Of a DNA stretch of 64,000 nucleotides, positions 37,027 through 44,162 are shown piece after piece (position 1 is the first letter of the stretch; the number at the start of each line of letters is the position of its first letter). The notes under the pieces are model-generated. The model was given only the letters and a program-made list of their open reading frames with translations, was not told the origin of the DNA and did no database searches. Both the position numbers and the translations under genes were made by a program. Source of the stretch: Erythrobacter sp. (GTDB lineage Bacteria; Pseudomonadota; Alphaproteobacteria; Sphingomonadales; Sphingomonadaceae); NCBI GenBank assembly GCA_027311945.1, contig DAICXZ010000030.1:62001-126000 (forward strand), read 5' to 3'.

Positions 37027-39540
37027 TCAGAAGTTGCGGCGCACGGTCAGCGCGAACTCCTGCGGGCGGCCGGGCTGCCCGGTGACGTAGAAGCTGGAGA
37101 ACTTGTTCAGGTAGTAATAGGTGTCGAACAGGTTCGTCGCTTCGAACGAGACCGACCAGTCTTCGTCTTCGCTGCGGAAAGTCAGCCGCGCATTGGCCAG
37201 TGTATAGTCATCGACGTTGACGTTCGGGTCGCAGGTGAAGTTGCCGCAATAGCCCGGCGTATAGACTACGTCGAAACGTGGGGTGAGCGATCCCACGCCT
37301 GCGATGTCGAGCGTGTACTGCACGCCGGCCGCCCACTTGAATTCGCCAATGCCGGGCCGCTTTGCACCGACCACGATCGAGGTGGTCGGGAAGTTGATCG
37401 CGGTGAACTCGAAGTCGGTCAGGCTCATCGAGCCGTCGAAGACCAGACCCCAGACCGGCTCGATCGTCGTTTCCAACTCGAAGCCCTGCACGCGGGCATC
37501 GCCGATATTGAGATACTGTCCGCAAAGGCCCGGAACACCGCCCTGATCGACCGGAAGCTGCTCGCCATCGGCATCGAGGCACACCTGCGGCACGCCCTGA
37601 TAGCCCTCGTAGTCCATGTAGAACGCGGTGGCGTTGAGGCGCACGGCGCGGTCAAGCAGGTCGGCCTTGAAGCCCGCTTCATAAGACTTGATCTTCTCGG
37701 CCCCGAATGAGCGGATTTGCTGGAAGCTGTAGGGGCGCGGAGCCACGCCGCCACCTTTGAAGCCGGTGGCGAATTGCGCGAACAGCATCAGGCTTTCGCT
37801 CACCCGGTAGCTGGCGGCGAGGCGATAGTCGGTGAGCGTTTCCTCATATTTGCCGACCTGTCCGGTCAGCGGGTTCTGCGGATTGCTCAGCGGCAGATAT
37901 TCGCCATTCCCGTCTGGGTTGTAGCGGGCATAGGTATAGTCCTTCTGCTCGTGCGTGACGCGCAGGCCGCCTTCCAGTGTCAGGCCAGGCGTGATGTCCC
38001 AGGCCACATTGGCAAAGCCGGCATAGCTGGTGAGATCGGCCGTATCGTCGTTGATGAACGAGAAGCATGGCGTGGCCGCGGGGCAGAAGCCCGAGAACGG
38101 CGTGTGGATGCGCCCTTCATAGCGGGTTGAGGCGTCGTAGTAGAAGCCGCCGAGCGTGAAGTGCACGGTGTCTTCCAGCAGGTTGCCACTGAGGCGCAGC
38201 TCCTGGCTGAACTGGTGGTGATAGAAGCGGGTCGTATCCTGAATGAACACGACCGGCGAATTGTCGTTGTCCGATCCGCTCAGGCTCTCGTACTCGCGAT
38301 ATCCGGTGATCGAGAGCAAGGAGAGGTTGTCGGAAAGCTCATAGGAGATCGAGCCGGAGACGCCCCAGCCATCGACCTGCGAGGCGGATTCGGCAATGAA
38401 CGGCCCCAGCGGATCGCCCGCGACATAGGCCGAAGGCGGCCCCGGCGGCGCGGCGATGGCCGAATACATCATGCCCGGATCATAGAAGTTGGCGTAGCTG
38501 GCAAACCCGTCGTTCAGCACCGCCCCCGCGCGGCGATACTGGCCATAAGGCACGAAGCGATCATCGTATGCCACGCCCTGATAGGGAATAGACAGGCCAG
38601 AGCGGTCGGTGGGGCTGGCCGATCCCGCATTGGCGCTTTCGGCACTGGCGATCAGCACCGAGGCCTGCGTTTCCGAAGTGTCGCGGGTGTAGTCGCCCGA
38701 CAGGTTGATTTCGAGCGGGACAGATCTGGGGGCAAAGCGCAGCTGCCCGCGCATCGCATGCATTTGCTGATTGCCCAGAGTGCCAAGTTCGCAGTCGCTA
38801 CCGGACGCAAGGCGCGGGATTGCGCCCGAAACGACATCGGGGTCGCTTGGGTTAAGGCAGGCATAGTCGTAGCGGGTGACATAGCCATCGCGGTTGCGGG
38901 TAACGCCGCTGATCCGCGCATAGAGGTCTCGCGCCACGGTGAAGTCAGCGCTGGCCTTCACATCGCGGCGCTTGAAGCTGCCAATCGAGGCCTCGACATA
39001 GCCGCCTTCGCCATTGGGCTTGCGCGAATAAAGCTTGATCGCGCCGCCCGCCGAATTCATGCCCGCAAGCGTGCCCTGCGGGCCGCGCAGCACTTCGATC
39101 CGCTCAAGGTCGGAGAGGTCGAAGGCCGAGGCGGTGACGGTGCCGAAATAGATGTCGTCAATATAGATGCCCACGCCCGGCTCGACCGAGGGGCTCTGGT
39201 CGGCCTGACCCACGCCGCGAATAAAGGCGCGCATCGAATTGCCCGAACCCGAGGGGTTCTGTTGCAGGATCAGGCTGGGAGTCTGGTCGGAGATTTGCGG
39301 CAGGCTGGTCTGGCTGCGCGCTTCGAGCATGTCGGCGGTGACAGCGGTGATCGACAGCGGCACGTCCTGCAGCACCTGCTCGCGCATCTGCGCGGTGACG
39401 ACGATGGTGGTATCCCGGGTGCGCTCGGTGTCGCCGTCGGACTGGGCAAGGGCGGGGCTGCTGGCGAGCATCAGCGCCATGGTGCCAGCTGAGCTGGCGC
39501 GGAGCATGGATTTGGAAAGGCCGAAAGCGCCTGAAATCAT
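37027..39540 (-). CDS. TonB-dependent outer-membrane receptor
   Basis: 837 aa from the ATG at 39540 (MISGAFGLSKSMLRASS), 2-3 bases after GGGAGAGACACC; the track's frame extends 79 codons further without signal. Signal peptide ends SPALAQ. A TonB box-like DTTIVVTAQ leads into the plug (VPLSITAVTADML, IRGVGQADQSPSVEPGVGIYIDDIYFG, ERIEVLRGPQGTLAGMNSAGGAI), then a 22-strand-type barrel ending PQEFALTVRRNF with terminal Phe. Sphingomonads use such receptors for uptake of sugars, aromatics and other carbon sources as well as iron. The neighbours (PQQ dehydrogenases, SnoaL proteins) argue for a carbon substrate. Divergent from the AraC regulator. Confidence 0.95.
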   Translation of the reverse strand: MISGAFGLSKSMLRASSAGTMALMLASSPALAQSDGDTERTRDTTIVVTAQMREQVLQDVPLSITAVTADMLEARSQTSLPQISDQTPSLILQQNPSGSGNSMRAFIRGVGQADQSPSVEPGVGIYIDDIYFGTVTASAFDLSDLERIEVLRGPQGTLAGMNSAGGAIKLYSRKPNGEGGYVEASIGSFKRRDVKASADFTVARDLYARISGVTRNRDGYVTRYDYACLNPSDPDVVSGAIPRLASGSDCELGTLGNQQMHAMRGQLRFAPRSVPLEINLSGDYTRDTSETQASVLIASAESANAGSASPTDRSGLSIPYQGVAYDDRFVPYGQYRRAGAVLNDGFASYANFYDPGMMYSAIAAPPGPPSAYVAGDPLGPFIAESASQVDGWGVSGSISYELSDNLSLLSITGYREYESLSGSDNDNSPVVFIQDTTRFYHHQFSQELRLSGNLLEDTVHFTLGGFYYDASTRYEGRIHTPFSGFCPAATPCFSFINDDTADLTSYAGFANVAWDITPGLTLEGGLRVTHEQKDYTYARYNPDGNGEYLPLSNPQNPLTGQVGKYEETLTDYRLAASYRVSESLMLFAQFATGFKGGGVAPRPYSFQQIRSFGAEKIKSYEAGFKADLLDRAVRLNATAFYMDYEGYQGVPQVCLDADGEQLPVDQGGVPGLCGQYLNIGDARVQGFELETTIEPVWGLVFDGSMSLTDFEFTAINFPTTSIVVGAKRPGIGEFKWAAGVQYTLDIAGVGSLTPRFDVVYTPGYCGNFTCDPNVNVDDYTLANARLTFRSEDEDWSVSFEATNLFDTYYYLNKFSSFYVTGQPGRPQEFALTVRRNF

Positions 39541-39734
39541 GGTGTCTCTCCCTAGCTGCCGCCTGTGTTCGCGGCTTCGCTGTTCATTAATGGCCGCCAG
39601 CGGGCGCAGGCTTCTCTCACTTCGGCGCGGCCTGCTTGCTTGCCTCTTGGCTTGCGCAATCATAACGAATGGTAATGTTTGCGCCTTGACCTTTTTAGTC
39701 GCTACACTTGCCGCAATTGGAAGGGGGGGAGACC
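39541..39734. promoter_or_regulatory. Divergent promoter region between TonB receptor and AraC regulator
   Basis: A 194-base non-coding region, AT-richer near 39650-39710. The block CTTGCGCAATCATAACG is followed about 30 bases on by GTTTGCGCCTTGACC, a direct repeat of TTGCGC about three helical turns apart, the spacing style of AraC-family sites. A TATGAT hexamer on the minus strand lies within it. These are candidate sites only. Confidence 0.4.
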
Positions 39735-40688
39735 TTGGGACAGTCGATTGACCTTGCCGACTATGATCGGCCTGCACGGCGCGATGCGTGGGACCATGCC
39801 TCGAACTCGCTGTTTCCGGGCTTGCGGGTGGAGCTTGTTGCCGACGAGGCGCTGCGCGGCTCGATCGCCAGTGTGGACCTCGGCCGTGCGCACCTGTGCG
39901 CCATCGAGACCCCGCCAGCGCAGGCGCATCACGTGCCGACGCAGCAGCATGCGGACACCTGGCAGCACGTATCGCTGATGGTGCAGCCCTGGGGCCGCAC
40001 CACGCTGATGAGTGCTGGCGGAGAGATCACCATGGCGCCGGGCGACATGTGCATGGTCGACGAGCGCGCAAGGTTCCGCATCGTCACGCAGGAGTTTTCG
40101 CGGCTGCTGTTCCTGCGCCTGCCGCGCGCCGCGGTGCTGGGGCGCTATCCGCACCTCAACCGACTGTGCGGCAAGCTGCTGCCCGCCAGCGACGCGGGCA
40201 CCCGCTTGCTGTCGGACAGCCTGCAACGCATCAGCGAGGTTGCCGCCGATCTGGGCGAATTGCAGCGTGCGGCGGTGGTCAGCGCGACGATCCAGATGCT
40301 GGGCGTGGCGCAGGCCTTTGCCGAACTGCCCGAAAGCGCCGAATGGCGAGTGCGCCGCGCTGCCGACTTTATCGAGATGAGCCTTTCGGTGACGGGGATC
40401 ACCGCCAGCGACATCGCCGAGGAGCAGGGCATCAGCCGCAGGCGGCTCGACCAGCTGATGAAGCAGGCGCGCGGGGTCTCGATCTCGGGCTACCTGTGGC
40501 AGCGCCGGATGGAGCAGAGCGCGGCGGACCTTGCCGATCCGCACAAGGCCACGCTGTCGATCGCGCAGATCGCCTTTGCCAACGGCTATGAGGATGCCGC
40601 GCACTTCACCCGCGCCTTCCGCCGCTCTTATGGAACTACGCCGGGCCGTTGGCGCGAGCAGGCCGTGGCAGTGGGCCTCGCGCACTGA
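39735..40688 (+). CDS. AraC-family transcriptional regulator
   Basis: 317 aa from a TTG at 39735 that follows the purine run GGAAGGGGGGGAGACC; a TTG at 39708 (track) adds 9 residues. The N-terminal ~190 residues are the AraC-binding-like (AraC_binding_2) sensor domain (DTWQHVSLMVQPWGRTTL, EITMAPGDMCMVDE). The C-terminal ~110 residues are two helix-turn-helix units, with SDIAEEQGISRRRLDQLMKQARG and the signature SIAQIAFANGYEDAAHFTRAFRRSYGTTPGRWR. It is divergent from the TonB receptor and upstream of the SMP-30/SnoaL/PQQ genes, so it probably controls both arms. Inducer unknown. Confidence 0.94.
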   Translation: MGQSIDLADYDRPARRDAWDHASNSLFPGLRVELVADEALRGSIASVDLGRAHLCAIETPPAQAHHVPTQQHADTWQHVSLMVQPWGRTTLMSAGGEITMAPGDMCMVDERARFRIVTQEFSRLLFLRLPRAAVLGRYPHLNRLCGKLLPASDAGTRLLSDSLQRISEVAADLGELQRAAVVSATIQMLGVAQAFAELPESAEWRVRRAADFIEMSLSVTGITASDIAEEQGISRRRLDQLMKQARGVSISGYLWQRRMEQSAADLADPHKATLSIAQIAFANGYEDAAHFTRAFRRSYGTTPGRWREQAVAVGLAH

Positions 40689-40795
40689 GTCAAGGCGGAG
40701 TTCCAGTTGGGACCATGCGTGGGTCTACCATCGGCCCACTGCGATGCTACTATGCCGGGAAAGAGCCCGCCGAGGGCCGAGATTGGGAGATAATC

Positions 40796-41758
40796 ATGAG
40801 CAGCTGGTCGAGCCCTGTTCTTGCGCTGAGCGTCGCCGGTACGCTGGCGGCTTGCGCTCACGCCGAGGTGCCGCTTGCGGAGGAGCCAGCGGCGCAGATC
40901 ACCATCCGCGGTGCGGGCGTGTTCCCCGAAAGTATCGCCTCCGATGCGGCGGGCAACATCTATGTCAGCTCCAATCCCGGCGTGATTTACCGCGCCTTGG
41001 CGGGTAGCGATGTGGCTGAGCCATGGGTGCAGCCCGATGCGGTGAACGGCCCTGTTTCGGCTTTCGGCGTGCTTGCAGACGATGCGCGCGAGCTGCTCTG
41101 GGTCTGCTTCAACCCGGCGATGGGCGCCGAGGGCGGGGCGCCCGCGATCAAGACCTTCGACCTTGCGAGTGGCGCGCTGAAAGCCAGCTATCCGCTCGCC
41201 ACGGGCGAGGGGCCGGCCATGTGCAACGACATTACTGTCGCCGCCGATGGCGCGGTGTTTGCGAGCGAGATGCTCGGCGGGCGGATCATGCGGCTGGCGC
41301 CCGGTGGTGAGCGGTTCGAGGTCTGGGCGGTGGACCCCGAATTCGCCACGCTCGACGGCATTTCCTTCGCGGCGGACGGCACGCTCTATGCGAATGCGAT
41401 CCAGCGCAACACGCTGCTGCGCATCCACCGCAAGGCCGATGGCAGCTTCGCCCGCGCCGAGCAGGTGGAAACCTCGCGCGATATGGTGACGCCCGATGGT
41501 CTGCGCCCCTTGCCCGATGGGCGCATGTTGCAGACCGAGGGCAATACGGGGCTGGTCACCGTGATTGCCTTCAGCGCGGATGGCTCGGCCACTGTCACAC
41601 CGATCGCGGAGGGGGTGGACTATGCCTCCTCGGTCACGCCGGTCGGCGGGCGGGCCTACTTTCCCGAAGGCAAGCTGCGGTTCCTGTTCGGTCCCGACGT
41701 GGGCAAGGCTCCGGGCACCTTCGTGATCCGCTCGGTAGCTATCCCGGAGGTGCAGTAA
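40796..41758 (+). CDS. SMP-30/gluconolactonase-like beta-propeller lipoprotein
   Basis: 320 aa from the ATG at 40796 (RBS GGGAGA); the track adds 49 spurious residues. Signal MSSWSSPVLALSVAGTLAAC with lipobox LAAC. The mature part is a six-bladed propeller of the SMP-30/strictosidine-synthase type: FPESIASDAAGNIYVSS, NDITVAADGAVFASEM, TLDGISFAADGTLYANAIQ and TPDGLRPLPDG. Such enzymes are calcium-dependent lactonases or hydrolases. First gene of a tight rightward operon with three SnoaL proteins and a PQQ dehydrogenase, where it could open a lactone formed by oxidation (inference). Confidence 0.9.
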   Translation: MSSWSSPVLALSVAGTLAACAHAEVPLAEEPAAQITIRGAGVFPESIASDAAGNIYVSSNPGVIYRALAGSDVAEPWVQPDAVNGPVSAFGVLADDARELLWVCFNPAMGAEGGAPAIKTFDLASGALKASYPLATGEGPAMCNDITVAADGAVFASEMLGGRIMRLAPGGERFEVWAVDPEFATLDGISFAADGTLYANAIQRNTLLRIHRKADGSFARAEQVETSRDMVTPDGLRPLPDGRMLQTEGNTGLVTVIAFSADGSATVTPIAEGVDYASSVTPVGGRAYFPEGKLRFLFGPDVGKAPGTFVIRSVAIPEVQ

Positions 41759-42453
41759 TGCGGATGCTCTTGGTCATGGCTGCCTTGGCGCTGCCTGCAT
41801 CGGCGCAGGCACAAAGTGCGGCTCAGGCGCGCGAGATTGCCGCGCTCGATGCGCGTGTGACCGTGCTTGAGGGGACGCGTGAGGTGCGCAATCTCCAGCG
41901 CGCTTTCGGTTACTTCATGGACCGCGGGCTGTGGCGGCAGGCGGCGCAGCTGTTTGCCGCAGATGGCACCATCGAGATCGGCCTCGACGGCGTCTATCGT
42001 GGACCGGAGCGGATCGAGCACTATCTGCGGCTGCTCCATGGCGGGCAGGAGGGGCTGATCTACGGCCAGCTTAACGAATGGGTGACGCTGCAACCGATGA
42101 TCGCGGTCGCGCCCGATGGGATGAGCGCCGAGGCGCGCTGGCGCGATCTCGGGATGCTCGGCCAATACAAGAGCCACGCCGAATGGCGCGATGGCATCTA
42201 TGAGAACACCTATGTGAAGGGCGCGGACGGCAAGTGGCGGATTGCCAGCCTCACGCTCCATGTGAACTTCGTCGCGCCCTACAAAGAGGGCTGGGCTCGG
42301 CTGGAAGAGGGCGAGGGAGTGGTGCGCTCGCAGGCTTCGGTGGACTTCCCGCCCGATGCGCCGTCGAGCTTGGAAGACGCGGCCTTCCCGGCGGTGAATG
42401 TGCCGCCCTTTGCGATTCCCCATCCGGTGACCGGACGGGAGGTGCGGCCATGA
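41758..42453 (+). CDS. Exported SnoaL/NTF2-like protein, paralogue 1
   Basis: 231 aa. Short normal signal peptide MRMLLVMAALALPASAQAQ, then a coiled stretch (REIAALDARVTVLEG) and the NTF2-like fold: NLQRAFGYFMDRGLWRQAAQLF, ADGTIEIGLDGVYRGPERI and DGKWRIASLTLHVNF. The C-terminal tail ends in FAIPHPVTGREVRP; an H-P-V-T-G tail recurs in paralogues 2 and 3. Its ATG overlaps the SMP-30 TAA by one base. It lacks the palindrome found in the next two genes and so shows what the unmodified signal peptide looks like. Enzyme activity unknown. Confidence 0.9.
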   Translation: MRMLLVMAALALPASAQAQSAAQAREIAALDARVTVLEGTREVRNLQRAFGYFMDRGLWRQAAQLFAADGTIEIGLDGVYRGPERIEHYLRLLHGGQEGLIYGQLNEWVTLQPMIAVAPDGMSAEARWRDLGMLGQYKSHAEWRDGIYENTYVKGADGKWRIASLTLHVNFVAPYKEGWARLEEGEGVVRSQASVDFPPDAPSSLEDAAFPAVNVPPFAIPHPVTGREVRP

Positions 42454-43262
42454 CACAAGCACCGATATCCGCTCATCCTGAGCCTGTCGAAGGATCGTCC
42501 TTCTTTTCCCGCCATGTTTGCAATGAGAAAAGCAGCCCTTCGACAGGCTCAGGACGAGCGGCTGTCTTGGGCATGTTGGCCCTCATATGCACGCCTCTCA
42601 TTCCTGCTCAGGCCCAGACCGTCGACCAGCGCATCGCTGACTATCGCCAGCGCGTCGAACGGCTTGAAGACCGCGATGCCATCGAGAACCTGCAGGCGGC
42701 CTATGGCTACTATTTCGACAAGGGCTTGTGGAGCGAGGTCGCGGGCCTGTTTGCGCGCGACGGCACCTTCGAATACGGGATGCGCGGCGTCTATCACACC
42801 CCTGCCCGGATCGAGCGTGCGCTGCTGCTGTTCGGGCCGGAGGGCCTCGCGCCGGGCTATCTCAACACGCACATGCAGTTGCAGGCGGTGATAACCGTGG
42901 CGGAGGATGGCCGCACCGCCGCTGGCCGCTTTCAGGGCATGGTGATGCTGGCTGAGCCGGGGCACAACGGCGTCTGGGGCGTGGGCATCTATGAGAATCG
43001 CTATGTGAAGGAGCGCGGTACGTGGAAGATCGCCAGCCTGCATTTCTACCCCACCGGCTTTACTGACTACGATCTCGGCTGGATGAAGTCGCAGTTGCCG
43101 CTGGCGGGGCAATCGGCGCTGTTCCCGCCGGACGAACCACCGAGCGAGCCTTATCGCGCGCTGCCTTCGAACTACATTCCGCCGTTCAGCTACAGCCATC
43201 CGGTGACGGGCGAGGAGATCACGCTGACACAGCCGGCCGACGATCTGGTGGGGAGGGAGTGA
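42450..43262 (+). CDS. Exported SnoaL/NTF2-like protein, paralogue 2, with palindrome inside the signal-peptide coding region
   Basis: 270 aa from the ATG at 42450 (4-base overlap with paralogue 1). Residues 8-38 are encoded by the dispersed palindrome (SAHPEPVEG ... SSPSTGSGRA), after which AAVLGMLALICTPLIPAQAQ gives the hydrophobic core and cleavage site. The mature part matches paralogues 1 and 3: LEDRDAIENLQAAYGYYFDKGLWSE, DGTFEYGMRGVYHTP, ERGTWKIASLHFYPTGF and a FSYSHPVTGEEI tail. Either the element lengthened the n-region and the gene starts at 42450, or translation starts later (TTG 42567 or ATG 42573). Enzyme activity unknown. Confidence 0.87.
   Translation: MTQAPISAHPEPVEGSSFFSRHVCNEKSSPSTGSGRAAVLGMLALICTPLIPAQAQTVDQRIADYRQRVERLEDRDAIENLQAAYGYYFDKGLWSEVAGLFARDGTFEYGMRGVYHTPARIERALLLFGPEGLAPGYLNTHMQLQAVITVAEDGRTAAGRFQGMVMLAEPGHNGVWGVGIYENRYVKERGTWKIASLHFYPTGFTDYDLGWMKSQLPLAGQSALFPPDEPPSEPYRALPSNYIPPFSYSHPVTGEEITLTQPADDLVGRE
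42469..42561. repeat. Dispersed palindromic element, copy B, in frame within a SnoaL gene
   Basis: Outer arms CCGCTCATCCTGAGCCTGTCGAAGG and CCCTTCGACAGGCTCAGGACGAGCGG; inner stem TCCTTCTTTTC/GAGAAAAGCAG. 93 bp long, exactly 31 codons, so it keeps the frame. Confidence 0.93.
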
Positions 43263-44158
43263 TGCGCAAGTCCTCAAACGCAGAGTCCGCTCATCCTGAG
43301 CTTGTCGAAGGATTGTCCTTTTTTGGCAACCTGTGGCGCAGAAGGAAAGACGGCCCTTCGACAAGCTCAGGGCGAGCGGGTCTTGCTTTGTTGGGTGTGG
43401 TGTTGGCTATGCTGCACACCACCCCCGCCGCCGCGCAGGACAACGCAGACCAACAGCTCGATCAGCTCGACCGCCGCATCACCCGGCTCGAGGACATGAA
43501 TGCGATCGAGACGCTCCAGCGCACCTACGGCTATTTCGTCGACAAAGGCCAGTGGACGCACCTTTCCAACCTCTTCGCCGATGACGCCACGCTCGAAATC
43601 GGTGGCAAGGGCATCTTCGTCGGGCGCGAGCGGGTGCTCGAATATATGCAGACCGCCTTCGGGCCGGATGGCGCGCCGATGGGCATTCTCGTCAACCACA
43701 TGCAGTTCCAGCCGGTGACCCATATCAGCGATGATGGGCGCGAAGGCTGGTTGCGCGGGCGGGCCTTCGTGATGGCGTCGAGCGGATGGGGCCTGCCGCT
43801 TTATGAAGACGCGTTCGAAAAGGGCGACGACGGCGTGTGGCGGATCAGCCGCCTGACCGGCCCTTTCACGATGTACACCAGCTGGGCGGGGTGGGGCGAG
43901 AACGCGCTCAACAACACCTGGCCCGACAAGTTCGATCCGCCGCCTGACCTGCCGCCCTCGGTGGTCTACCTGACCTATCCGGCCTATTACATCGTGCCGT
44001 TCCACTATCCGCACCCGGTCACTGGCGAGGTGTTCGAGGCCGACGCGGGCGAGGCCGGGGCCTATCACCGTCCGCCGGGCACGCCCGAACAACGCCAGAG
44101 CCTGACCGTTGGCCGCACCGTCAACGGCAGCCAGCCGATCATGCCTCCGGGAGAATAG
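43262..44158 (+). CDS. Exported SnoaL/NTF2-like protein, paralogue 3, with palindrome inside the signal-peptide coding region
   Basis: 298 aa from the ATG at 43262, which overlaps the previous TGA; the track's GTG one codon earlier is less likely. Residues 9-39 are palindrome-coded (ESAHPELVEG ... GPSTSSGRA), followed by GLALLGVVLAMLHTTPAAAQ, a hydrophobic core with an AAA-Q cleavage site. The mature part continues RITRLEDMNAIETLQRTYGYFVDKGQW, DDATLEIGGKGIFVGRERV and a long tail with FHYPHPVTGEVFEAD. Adjacent PQQ dehydrogenase starts 4 bases on. As in paralogue 2, the true start could lie after the element. Confidence 0.88.
   Translation: MRKSSNAESAHPELVEGLSFFGNLWRRRKDGPSTSSGRAGLALLGVVLAMLHTTPAAAQDNADQQLDQLDRRITRLEDMNAIETLQRTYGYFVDKGQWTHLSNLFADDATLEIGGKGIFVGRERVLEYMQTAFGPDGAPMGILVNHMQFQPVTHISDDGREGWLRGRAFVMASSGWGLPLYEDAFEKGDDGVWRISRLTGPFTMYTSWAGWGENALNNTWPDKFDPPPDLPPSVVYLTYPAYYIVPFHYPHPVTGEVFEADAGEAGAYHRPPGTPEQRQSLTVGRTVNGSQPIMPPGE
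43287..43379. repeat. Dispersed palindromic element, copy C, in frame within a SnoaL gene
   Basis: Outer arms CCGCTCATCCTGAGCTTGTCGAAGG and CCCTTCGACAAGCTCAGGGCGAGCGG, inner TCCTTTTTT/GAAGGAAAGAC. 93 bp, again a multiple of three and read in the same frame as copy B. Confidence 0.93.
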
Positions 44159-44162
44159 ACCC

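Noticed and set aside
42234-42449. Longer start for SnoaL paralogue 2
   Set aside because: Lies inside paralogue 1 in another frame; ATG at 42450 shows the operon's typical 4-base overlap.
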